Part shown: positions 34,736 through 41,888 of the stretch, piece by piece
Numbering within the stretch: position 1 is the first letter of the stretch
How the letters are laid out: every line of letters begins with the position of its first letter
NCBI GenBank assembly: GCA_017935675.1
Contig: JAGBHE010000024.1
Coordinates: 1 to 64,000, forward strand
DNA: 64,000 nt
Source: Clostridia bacterium
GTDB lineage: Bacteria > Bacillota > Clostridia > UBA1381
Reading direction: 5' to 3'
The notes under the pieces: generated by a model
Seen by the model: only the letters and a program-made list of their open reading frames with translations
Told to the model about the DNA's origin: nothing
Databases searched by the model: none
Made by a program: the position numbers and the translations under genes

Positions 34736-34764
34736 TTGACAAATCAATTCATATGTTTTATAAT
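34736..34764 (+). promoter_or_regulatory. Perfect sigma-A promoter for the first AraC regulator
   Basis: TTGACA (34736-34741), a 17-bp spacer, TATAAT (34759-34764). Confidence 0.85.
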
Positions 34765-34833
34765 ACTATAAAGAAACGCAAAAAACAGGAAGTTTTGCAT
34801 ACGGGTATAACCCAATGCAATGAAGGTGATTTT

Positions 34834-35607
34834 ATGAATAATGATGTTTTATCAAACTTGATAATAACCAAGGTTTGCAGTGCAAACAGAATCAATTCCG
34901 CCGCGAATATTATTACCAGACGCCGCAGCAGAGAACGCTGGGCAATTGCCGTTAAAAACACGGGATATACCGAATATATTTGCAAGGGAGAAAAAATTCT
35001 GTCCGGCCCCGGGCATATTGTCATACTTTCCGAGGGAGCTGATTATACGTGGAAAAGCTTCGGCGGCGAGTGCCTGATAATTGATTTTGACGCAAGCTCT
35101 GCGCCGGGAGAAATCTTCAGCTTCAAGGTCAAGGACAATACAAATCTGACGAATCTTTTTTATAAAATTGAACACGAAAAACTTGTTTCCGGTCCACTTT
35201 GCGATTTAAAAAACATCAAAACGCTATATGAAATGATAATAATATTGCTGGAATCTCAGAAAGAGAAATATTCACTGTCCAGTAAAGAAAATATTGTGGG
35301 TCCGATAATTGAGTATATAGCAAAAAACTATAATAATCCAAATTTAACCAATGAAATGCTGAGCAGGATTTCCGGTACAAGTACCGTGTATTTCCGTAAA
35401 ATTTTTACAGAGGTATATAAATGCGCACCAATGGAATATGTACATAAGCTCAGAATGAATAAAGCAGTTGAAATGCTCGGCAGCGACTATAACTCAATCA
35501 GTGCCATTGCAGAATCTGTCGGGTATAACAGCATATACCACTTTTCAAAAATGTTTAAAAGATATTATGGAGTTTCACCGTCAAATTATAAAAGACAGAA
35601 GCAGTAA
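34834..35607 (+). CDS. AraC family transcriptional regulator (divergent from the Gfo/Idh/MocA operon)
   Basis: A 257-residue regulator. The N-terminal half is an AraC-like cupin sensor (GPGHIVILSEGADYTW). The C-terminal about 100 residues carry the two AraC helix-turn-helix motifs: LTNEMLSRISGTSTVYFRKI and SISAIAESVGYNSIYHFSKM, ending YYGVSPSNYKRQ. GAAGGTGA is 5-6 nt before ATG 34834, and the promoter at 34736-34764 lies inside the longer ORF, so the longer reading frame is not the gene. It probably activates the divergent sugar oxidoreductase operon. REP copy D begins directly behind its stop. Confidence 0.9.
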   Translation: MNNDVLSNLIITKVCSANRINSAANIITRRRSRERWAIAVKNTGYTEYICKGEKILSGPGHIVILSEGADYTWKSFGGECLIIDFDASSAPGEIFSFKVKDNTNLTNLFYKIEHEKLVSGPLCDLKNIKTLYEMIIILLESQKEKYSLSSKENIVGPIIEYIAKNYNNPNLTNEMLSRISGTSTVYFRKIFTEVYKCAPMEYVHKLRMNKAVEMLGSDYNSISAIAESVGYNSIYHFSKMFKRYYGVSPSNYKRQKQ

Positions 35608-35608
35608 A

Positions 35609-35651
35609 AACACAAGGGGACGGTTCTCTTGTGTTCCGTCTCCTTGTGTTC
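35609..35651. repeat. REP-like palindrome (copy D)
   Basis: AACACAAGGGGACGGTTCTC followed by TTGTGTTC, and then a second half unit CGTCTCCTTGTGTTC. It starts 1 nt after the stop codon of the AraC gene. No other terminator is visible for the AraC gene or for the GH13 gene that ends at 35703. Confidence 0.8.
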
Positions 35652-35702
35652 AAGGCGGCAGACATCTTAGTTTAGTTATATATTATTACCAGATTTTTCG
35701 AC

Positions 35703-37013
35703 TTATGCCTCTGCGATTATATATCCGTAAGCATCAAGGTCAATTGTGTTGCCGTTGTTTCTCGCTCCGCCGCTCATAACAATCCGTACAGGATTTATGT
35801 CGGACAAAAGCTCAGTCTTTACAGCCTTATTTTTACTGTTCACGACAATCAAAAGCTTTTGTCTGTTGCTGTATCTGCAATAGGATATAACCTCATCAGG
35901 AGCATTATTTTCAATCCACTTAAACTTTCCGTTTACTACTGCATCTGAATTATGATGCAAAGAATGGATTGCTTTAATTAACTTGTTTCTTCTAAGTCCC
36001 TCTTGTGTAAATGCTCTTGACCAGTTTATACTGCTTCTTCTTCCGTGTTCACGATTGGAAAACATACAGTTTTCATTGTTATCGCAAACATCATAGCCGT
36101 TCCATATAAAGCTTACACCATCAAATGTGTTGGTTATGACAAGTGCAGCCTCCACGCCCTTTGAGGTCATAATGATTTCATTTCTGTTTAAACCTGCGTT
36201 ACTTGCGATATCATGTGTATCAATCGTTCTTATAAGATGCGATGTATTCTTCCCATAAGTCTCCTGTTCCCGGATATATAATTCTTTCAGTTCACGGGCT
36301 GATGCTTCTCCTGTAAAAATCTTTATCATCAAGCTGTTCCATTCAAAGCCGTATTCCATATCAAAAACATTTTCAAGATATTCGGGTTTAACTCCTTCAT
36401 TTAACATTATAAGATCAGGCTTTATGTTATATATATGCTTATGTGCTTCGTCCCAGAAATCAAGCGGAATACCGTCCCCCACATCACATCTGAATCCGTC
36501 AACTCCATATTCTGTAAGAAGATATTCCATATTTCCTATGAGATATTCTCTTAATTCTCTGCTTTCAAAATTCAATCGTGCAAAGGGCCATGTCTCACCG
36601 ACTGATGTATTACCTTTTTCATCCCGGATAACAAAATTGGGATTCTCTTGTATAAAGACCGCATTTTTGCCGCAATGAAGATATACAAGATCAAACATAA
36701 TCAAAAGACCGTTTGCGTGTGCTTCGTCCACAAAGGCTTTTAAATCCTCATCTGTTCCGTATTCGGAATCAACATGAAAATAATCTGCTATCTTGTATGG
36801 ATTTTTAGGATTATTTGTTCCCGAAGCTATTTGCCTGGGACTCCAGGTTGCTATGTCATCATCATTTTCCTCGACAAAAAACGGACATACATAAACAATA
36901 TCAATATCGAGTGATGCAAGATACGGAATGAGCTTTACAGCCGCATTTAATGTCCCCTCCGGCGTAAATGTACGAAGTGCAAGCTGATAAATAATCATGT
37001 TTTCTTTTTTCAT
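35703..37013 (-). CDS. GH13 alpha-amylase-family glycoside hydrolase, intracellular
   Basis: A 436-residue TIM-barrel enzyme acting on alpha-glucosides. The catalytic triad is readable: nucleophile D177 in GFRCDVGD, acid/base E206 in LNEG, and D268 in IDTHD. The conserved barrel strand MFDLVYLHCGKN carries the usual histidine one position off the classic DxVxNH. There is no signal peptide, so it works in the cytoplasm on imported oligosaccharides. A C-terminal beta domain ends the protein. AAGAGG precedes the ATG by about 10 nt. It is divergent from a second AraC regulator. Confidence 0.88.
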   Translation of the reverse strand: MKKENMIIYQLALRTFTPEGTLNAAVKLIPYLASLDIDIVYVCPFFVEENDDDIATWSPRQIASGTNNPKNPYKIADYFHVDSEYGTDEDLKAFVDEAHANGLLIMFDLVYLHCGKNAVFIQENPNFVIRDEKGNTSVGETWPFARLNFESRELREYLIGNMEYLLTEYGVDGFRCDVGDGIPLDFWDEAHKHIYNIKPDLIMLNEGVKPEYLENVFDMEYGFEWNSLMIKIFTGEASARELKELYIREQETYGKNTSHLIRTIDTHDIASNAGLNRNEIIMTSKGVEAALVITNTFDGVSFIWNGYDVCDNNENCMFSNREHGRRSSINWSRAFTQEGLRRNKLIKAIHSLHHNSDAVVNGKFKWIENNAPDEVISYCRYSNRQKLLIVVNSKNKAVKTELLSDINPVRIVMSGGARNNGNTIDLDAYGYIIAEA

Positions 37014-37045
37014 AACAGTATTACCTCTTTCTGTTCGTTTTTTCC

Positions 37046-37074
37046 ATTATACCATTGTGATTATGATGCTTCAA
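37046..37074 (-). promoter_or_regulatory. Promoter for the GH13 gene
   Basis: Minus-strand TTGAAG (37069-37074), a 17-bp spacer, TATAAT (37046-37051). Confidence 0.65.
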
Positions 37075-37110
37075 CCTATAAAAGAAACCTTTTAGTGAAA
37101 AAAATGATAC

Positions 37111-37139
37111 TTGACATTACTAATGAAATATAATATAAT
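37111..37139 (+). promoter_or_regulatory. Perfect sigma-A promoter for the second AraC regulator
   Basis: TTGACA (37111-37116), a 17-bp spacer, TATAAT (37134-37139). The start codon at 37156 leaves a leader of only about 10 nt, yet GGTGA is still present before the ATG. Confidence 0.85.
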
Positions 37140-37155
37140 TAGTACGGTGATTAAT

Positions 37156-37908
37156 ATGTATCAATATGAAGACTGGAAAAACTTCAAAATAATCGATGTC
37201 CTTCATTTTAAAAGAAGTGCAATATCGTATACGACGCCCAAAAGAAGCTTTTGTGTTATAAGCTGTCGTGTGAACGGAAACACGACATTTACCTGCGACG
37301 GTGCTGATGTGTATGCTTCAAAGCAGGATTACATAATAATTCCGCCTGATATCGAATACTCTCAATGCAGCAGTGACGAAGAGATTATTTGTGTGCACCT
37401 TTTTACAAAAGAACTGCATATAGATAAAATACAATCATTTCACTGTGTCGCACCATCTGTACAGCAGTACTTTTCGGAGCTGTACTCTGTTTGGATAAAA
37501 AAAGACAAGGGGTACTTATTGAAATGTAAAAGTGTAATATATGATATTTTGTATGCATTGTGCTCAGCCTCCGAGAATGACGATAACAGTAAGCAGAACA
37601 ATATCTTGCAGCCTGCGATGAACTATATCTTTGAAAATTTTCGGAATAAGGATTTTTCCGTTTCACAGGCGATTAATGAATCGCATATAAGTCCTGCATA
37701 TTTCAGACGAATTTTTAAGTACAGGTATAATCAAACCCCCGTAAGCTTTGTAAACGAATTACGAATAAACTATGCTAAATCTCTCATGAAAAGCAAATCA
37801 TATTCATTATCGGAAATTGTTGATATGATTGGCTTTTCGGATGAGAAATATTTCTATAACGTATTTAAGAAAGTAACCGGCACCACCCCATCAAGATGGC
37901 TGTCATGA
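37156..37908 (+). CDS. AraC family transcriptional regulator (divergent from GH13)
   Basis: A 250-residue regulator with an N-terminal cupin-like sensor (DYIIIPPDIEYSQ) and C-terminal AraC domain: FSVSQAINESHISPAYFRRI and SLSEIVDMIGFSDEKYFYNV, ending TTPSRWLS. The start at 37156 is set by the promoter at 37111-37139, which lies inside the longer ORF from 37111. It is back to back with the GH13 gene, the probable target. The stop codon runs into REP copy E. Confidence 0.9.
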   Translation: MYQYEDWKNFKIIDVLHFKRSAISYTTPKRSFCVISCRVNGNTTFTCDGADVYASKQDYIIIPPDIEYSQCSSDEEIICVHLFTKELHIDKIQSFHCVAPSVQQYFSELYSVWIKKDKGYLLKCKSVIYDILYALCSASENDDNSKQNNILQPAMNYIFENFRNKDFSVSQAINESHISPAYFRRIFKYRYNQTPVSFVNELRINYAKSLMKSKSYSLSEIVDMIGFSDEKYFYNVFKKVTGTTPSRWLS

Positions 37909-37949
37909 CACAAGGGAGGACAACACAAGGGGACCGTCCCCTTGTGTTC
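37908..37949. repeat. REP-like perfect palindrome (copy E)
   Basis: AACACAAGGGGAC and GTCCCCTTGTGTT (37922-37948) are perfect inverted halves around one base, preceded by a further half unit ACACAAGGGAGG. Its first base is the last base of the AraC stop codon, and it ends 12 nt from the stop of the leftward small gene at 37962, so it lies between two convergent transcripts where a terminator would be expected. Confidence 0.85.
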
Positions 37950-37961
37950 TTATTTCTTCAT

Positions 37962-38129
37962 TCAGCCTACTTTATATCCTTTCATTGCAAGCTCGGCAAT
38001 CATTTTGACGCCGATTTGTCTGCTTGCAAAAAGGATTTTTTCTCCGTTTGGGTACTCCCTGACTGATATGAATTTTCTTCTTTTATCAATCCATACCGGC
38101 CAGGGATTTAAAATTTTTTGTTCACTCAT
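37962..38129 (-). CDS. 55-residue protein of unknown function, coupled to the SLH gene
   Basis: A small ORF (begins MSEQKILNPWPVWIDKRRKF, ends AMKGYKVG) whose ATG overlaps the TGA of the upstream SLH gene (ATGA), the form of translational coupling. The NPWPVWID start, a beta-rich middle and a short C-terminal helix look like a folded domain rather than noise. I do not know its function. It is the last gene of the BlaI-led operon and is followed by REP copy E. Confidence 0.65.
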   Translation of the reverse strand: MSEQKILNPWPVWIDKRRKFISVREYPNGEKILFASRQIGVKMIAELAMKGYKVG

Positions 38130-39196
38130 TTTTCCAACACTCTGTCAATCACTGTGAGCAGCTCTGCTCTTGTTATATAATTATACGGGCGAAAATAGCC
38201 GTCAGCATCGCCCTGCATTACTCCAAGCTCATTTGCAAGCCATGTATATTCAAACATTCTCCGGACATTTTGTGGAACAGTGCCGTGCATAGCGAAAAGC
38301 TCTTCATAGTCTCCGTCTTTAAAAGTCTTACGAAGTGATTCCTGAATATCCAGGATTTCGGGAAGCGCGATTTCAGGATTGTCTTTCTCCTGCTTGATTT
38401 TGACAAGTGTTTCCGCAACATGCATACGAAGCGCGTATGTGCCCGGTAAAAAACCATTCAGTCCCTGTGATTCAAGTTCTGCATAAGGCATATTGGTTTC
38501 ACACGATACCGGCAGCTTATAAACCGGAATATACCGACCCGCGCATTCCAAATACGGATAATACCATGCAGAAGCGTCAACATCACTGTAATTAATCGCT
38601 TCCTCCTTCTTTAATTCAAATGCCAATGAAAGTATTTTTGCAAGCTCCGCCCGCGTCACCTGATTATCCGGCTTAAATGTACCGTCCGTATATCCTGAAA
38701 TAATATCCTTATCCTTAAATTTTAAGATTGTCTCCTCCGCCCAATGACCTTTTATATCACTGAAGCCGTTATCCGGCAAAAGACCGCGCAGCTTCTCTAT
38801 AAATTCCGTATTATCAACAGTATAGAGAGCATATAACCTTCTTCCGGGGCCGGGCAGAGCTCTGTCAACTCCGCCCTCCGGGCTTATGTATGACGCTCCG
38901 TCAATTATATCATTTGCAATAACGGCGATATAAATCCCCCCAAAATTTACCGGCTGCGGGTCGAGAGAGGAGGTAAGAAGCATATTATCGGCTATATCAT
39001 AAAATTTATTTATATCCACCTTTTCAGCCTTTTCCATTGCGTTTGTGTAAATGCTTACTTCTTCTGCCTCCCCGCGGCTTACCCCCAAAAACTGAGTAAG
39101 AGTTATCTGCCCGCCGACAGTTTCAACCGCAAAAGCTGTAAATGACACTGTGAAGATTATTGATACTGCTGACAGTAAACCGATTATTTTTTTCAT
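38126..39196 (-). CDS. Secreted S-layer homology (SLH) domain protein
   Basis: A 356-residue exported protein with a signal peptide (about residues 1-23). An SLH module, FSDIKGHWAEETILKFKDKD then GTFKPDNQVTRAELAKIL, lies at about residues 144-190; a second, diverged unit follows (SDVDASAWYYPYLE), and the last 30 residues contain DADGYFRPYNYITRAELL. SLH domains attach proteins to wall polymers. GGGAGGA lies about 9 nt before the ATG. It is fourth in the BlaI operon, 15 bp behind the split BlaR1 segment, so its expression is probably tied to that sensor. Confidence 0.85.
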   Translation of the reverse strand: MKKIIGLLSAVSIIFTVSFTAFAVETVGGQITLTQFLGVSRGEAEEVSIYTNAMEKAEKVDINKFYDIADNMLLTSSLDPQPVNFGGIYIAVIANDIIDGASYISPEGGVDRALPGPGRRLYALYTVDNTEFIEKLRGLLPDNGFSDIKGHWAEETILKFKDKDIISGYTDGTFKPDNQVTRAELAKILSLAFELKKEEAINYSDVDASAWYYPYLECAGRYIPVYKLPVSCETNMPYAELESQGLNGFLPGTYALRMHVAETLVKIKQEKDNPEIALPEILDIQESLRKTFKDGDYEELFAMHGTVPQNVRRMFEYTWLANELGVMQGDADGYFRPYNYITRAELLTVIDRVLEK

Positions 39197-39211
39197 TGTA
39201 TTTCTTCCTCC

Positions 39212-40399
39212 CTATTTAATTGTTACATATTCCTGCCAGCGGTAAAGCACGGCATAATCCTTATCCATAACCACAACACACACCCGGTATTTTTCGCCTG
39301 CGGCAAAATGATTTTCGGGGACATCAAATTCTGTTTCCTGACTTTCTCCGGTTTCCGAGACAACGAAAACCCGGTATTCCTTTTCAGGAGTCAGAGTATA
39401 CTGTTTTTCAAAGGTATACGGGCGGCTGTTGCCTGCAACCCCTTTTCCTTCTTCGTTATACACCTCTATAACTATCTTATCGGCATCGGGAAGGTTAACA
39501 TCGGTTTTTACAATTATTTCATCAACGCCTGAACTCAAAACACCAATATCTACACCATCGGCTGTTTTGTTTTGATAATTATCCTCATACATGGTAAAAT
39601 AGTAATTATGATATCTGTTTTCATCAGTAACATCAATTACATAATCGGTTTCAAAGCTGCCTATATAAGATAAACTGCCGTTTGCCTGAACAATATCAAA
39701 CCGCTCATCCGTTGCATTATCATTTTTATCGGCATTCAATAAGCTTACGTATGCATTTTGAAGCTTTTTATTTTCATCAAAAGCAAAATATACTTCTATA
39801 AATCTGAATTTGCTTTCTTTTTTATCTGCCAGCGATGCAATCGGAGAATTTTCATGGCCTGTATATCCGATATTATTGAACTCTATAAAATTCATATAAG
39901 AATCGTATTTGTATTTTCTGATTTCCGGATTTATTTCATCGTGATACAAATCATTATTTGCAGTTTCAGCCAACATGCTCCAGGCTGAAGCAGCAAGCTT
40001 TACTGTACCGTTTGTGCCGGTAAGAGATATTAAATGGTCATTATTCACCTGTCCGTATAAATCTCTTGTCTGATAACGTGTAACGGTGATATTTATGTTT
40101 CCGTCTGCACCTGCTATGTCCTCAGATACCCAATCCGGAACATTTTTCCCTGCCACATTTACGGAAAACTGCACTCCGTCACGAAAATAAATCTCATTTC
40201 TATAGAAATGCTCCAATCCGTCCGGACCGACCGCCGCCATAACAACAGTCGCGCAAAGCATAGCTGCGGCTATGGCAGCAGACATAACAAGCGCCATCAT
40301 TTTTGAAAGCCGTCCGCTTTTGGAGCGTATTTTTGTAAATCTGTTCTGCAGAGTTTTCTTGTTTGAACTCATTTTCGTTGTGTAGATATTTTCCAACAT
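39212..40399 (-). CDS. C-terminal half of a BlaR1-like protein: membrane helix plus extracellular domain
   Basis: A 395-residue ORF. Its first 35 residues (TTKMSSNKKTLQNRFTKI, then RSKSGRLSKMM) look like the cytoplasmic linker that follows the M56 protease in BlaR1/MecR1 proteins. One transmembrane helix (about 33-57) and a 340-residue extracellular domain of unknown fold follow; no penicillin-binding SxxK/SxN/KTG set is evident. It is in the same reading frame as the M56 gene upstream, separated only by one TAG (40415-40417) and five codons. GGAGG sits 11 nt before its ATG, so it may be translated independently. The pair may be a natural two-piece sensor or a disrupted gene. Confidence 0.7.
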   Translation of the reverse strand: MLENIYTTKMSSNKKTLQNRFTKIRSKSGRLSKMMALVMSAAIAAAMLCATVVMAAVGPDGLEHFYRNEIYFRDGVQFSVNVAGKNVPDWVSEDIAGADGNINITVTRYQTRDLYGQVNNDHLISLTGTNGTVKLAASAWSMLAETANNDLYHDEINPEIRKYKYDSYMNFIEFNNIGYTGHENSPIASLADKKESKFRFIEVYFAFDENKKLQNAYVSLLNADKNDNATDERFDIVQANGSLSYIGSFETDYVIDVTDENRYHNYYFTMYEDNYQNKTADGVDIGVLSSGVDEIIVKTDVNLPDADKIVIEVYNEEGKGVAGNSRPYTFEKQYTLTPEKEYRVFVVSETGESQETEFDVPENHFAAGEKYRVCVVVMDKDYAVLYRWQEYVTIK

Positions 40400-40414
40400 A
40401 TAAAATTTTGCCTC

Positions 40415-41242
40415 CTATTCAACCAAATCAAGAATTGTTTTCATATAAATCTTTTGTTCCGCATCTGACATATTTTTTGTTACCGCCATATCGCAGGATA
40501 CCTCACAGGCTTCACTGATATTTGCGCAAAGAAGATACGCAAGGGGATTGAACCAATGAACGGCATTTACAAAAACGGAAAACCATTTAATAAGTAAATC
40601 GCATCGCTTGTAATGTGTAAGCTCATGCAAAAACACCATACGCATATTTTCATCGGGTATTTCTCTGCACGGAATATAAACCGCAGGGAAAAACACTCCC
40701 ACAAGCATAGGTGAATGTACCTCCGGCGACATTCGGATTTTAATATGTCTTTTTATATTCAGTTCTTTTTTTACAAAATCAAATACAGCATTATCCGTAA
40801 GCTTTACTGCCTTTTTCCGCTTACGAATAATATACACGGCATAGCTTGATATAACAACAAGCATAAATAAGCAGCTTCCGAAAAGCCAGATATAAGCCAG
40901 CAAATCCAAAAGCCGTATCTGCAATCCCGACTTTAAGCTTACCTCTCTGTACTCCATAGGTGCTCCCTCAATAATAACCGTTTCCGGCGTTTCGGGAGCC
41001 TCCTGCGGGGCTTCCTGCCACGCAGCAGCATTTTGAGGAATAAGCGGTATTTTCCGGGCTTCCTTCCTGGGAATCAGCTTGTATACAGGTATAATCATCG
41101 AAAGCAATACCGCAATCCACACAAAATACTGCCATTTAGCAGGCAGCTTTTTTGCTGTAACGGGTTTTAAGCACAGCAGCAGAGCCGTTAAGCCAAAACC
41201 AAACAGGCTTAATGTCAGCACAGTCTTGAAAAGCTCAAACAT
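40415..41242 (-). CDS. M56 family membrane metalloprotease (BlaR1/MecR1-type), truncated by an in-frame TAG
   Basis: The protease part of a BlaR1-type antirepressor. Three to four membrane helices flank the cytosolic zinc site HELTHYKR (HExxH) near residue 210, with EACEVSCD supplying the third ligand. Full-length BlaR1 relatives continue through a fourth helix into an extracellular sensor; here translation stops at residue 275 (MKTILDLVE) and the remainder is the next ORF in the same frame. I start at ATG 41242, 7 nt after GGAG; the ORF extends to a TTG at 41260 inside blaI. It should cleave the BlaI repressor on signal. Confidence 0.85.
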   Translation of the reverse strand: MFELFKTVLTLSLFGFGLTALLLCLKPVTAKKLPAKWQYFVWIAVLLSMIIPVYKLIPRKEARKIPLIPQNAAAWQEAPQEAPETPETVIIEGAPMEYREVSLKSGLQIRLLDLLAYIWLFGSCLFMLVVISSYAVYIIRKRKKAVKLTDNAVFDFVKKELNIKRHIKIRMSPEVHSPMLVGVFFPAVYIPCREIPDENMRMVFLHELTHYKRCDLLIKWFSVFVNAVHWFNPLAYLLCANISEACEVSCDMAVTKNMSDAEQKIYMKTILDLVE

Positions 41243-41246
41243 TATA

Positions 41247-41618
41247 TCACTCCAATTCAAACATTTTTTTCAAGTCTGACATATCCTCTTTTGAAAGCTT
41301 TTTGTTTTCATAGAGTGCCGCAACAAGGTTTTTGACAGAGCCCTTGTATATCTTTGACAGGAAGCTTTCCGTTTCACTCAAATCGTATTCACTTTGCTTA
41401 AGCAAAGGATAGTACAAATTCGTTTTGCCCTTCTTATCACAGGAAATAACATCCTTTTTCAAAAGCCTTTGCAGAAAGGTTGAAACGGTAGAAGCTGTCC
41501 AGTCATTACCGTCAAGCTCCCGTACCACATCTGCAACTGTCATTTTCTTATCCGATTTCCACAGAATTTTCATAATTGCATATTCCGAATCGGTAATTGT
41601 TTGCTTAGTATTTGACAT
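41247..41618 (-). CDS. BlaI/MecI/CopY family transcriptional repressor
   Basis: A 123-residue winged-helix repressor: TDSEYAIMKILWKSDKKMTV and TASTVSTFLQRLLKKDVI carry the DNA-binding domain, and the C-terminal helices dimerise it. BlaI is inactivated by cleavage by the M56 partner encoded 4 bp downstream. AAGGGGG precedes the ATG. GTAGCTAC palindromes in and behind its promoter are the likely operators, so the operon represses itself. No beta-lactamase gene is linked, so the regulated output is probably the SLH gene and its small partner. Confidence 0.9.
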   Translation of the reverse strand: MSNTKQTITDSEYAIMKILWKSDKKMTVADVVRELDGNDWTASTVSTFLQRLLKKDVISCDKKGKTNLYYPLLKQSEYDLSETESFLSKIYKGSVKNLVAALYENKKLSKEDMSDLKKMFELE

Positions 41619-41656
41619 AAAGAAAATCCCCCTTATGAATCATAAGATTTTTTAGA

Positions 41657-41704
41657 TGTAATTACACCCGTAGCTACATAAAGTATTATATCACACGTAG
41701 CTAC
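41657..41704. promoter_or_regulatory. Candidate BlaI operators
   Basis: GTAGCTAC occurs at 41670-41677 and 41697-41704, both followed by AT, and TGTAATTACA at 41657-41666 is a third palindrome. The 41697 site lies between the -35 and -10 of the BlaI promoter; the others lie just after the transcript start. The core resembles the TACA/TGTA palindromes bound by BlaI-family repressors. Confidence 0.7.
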
Positions 41705-41713
41705 ATATGTCAA
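41685..41713 (-). promoter_or_regulatory. Perfect sigma-A promoter of the BlaI operon
   Basis: Minus-strand TTGACA (41708-41713), a 17-bp spacer that contains a GTAGCTAC operator, and TATAAT (41685-41690). Confidence 0.85.
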
Positions 41714-41799
41714 GGCTTTTTATAAAATTTATTAAAAAAATTTCAGCCGCCTTTGCCGATATATTATTTATGCAAAAACACCATTTTACAAAAAATATC

Positions 41800-41828
41800 T
41801 TGACATATTATATATTTTTTTATATAAT
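41800..41828 (+). promoter_or_regulatory. Perfect sigma-A promoter for alaS
   Basis: TTGACA (41800-41805), a 17-bp spacer, TATAAT (41823-41828). The leader is only about 55 nt, too short for a T-box. Confidence 0.85.
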
Positions 41829-41888
41829 GAAATAATGAGTGATTTCAGTATTTTATGCGGTAATGCCGCAAACGAAAGGATAGATAAT

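Noticed and set aside
34693..34833. N-terminal extension of the first AraC regulator
   Set aside because: The extension contains the gene's own perfect promoter (34736-34764); ATG 34834 has the SD.
41829..41888. T-box or riboswitch in front of alaS
   Set aside because: The leader from the mapped-by-eye promoter to the start is only about 55 nt, too short for a T-box, and no specifier or antiterminator is visible.
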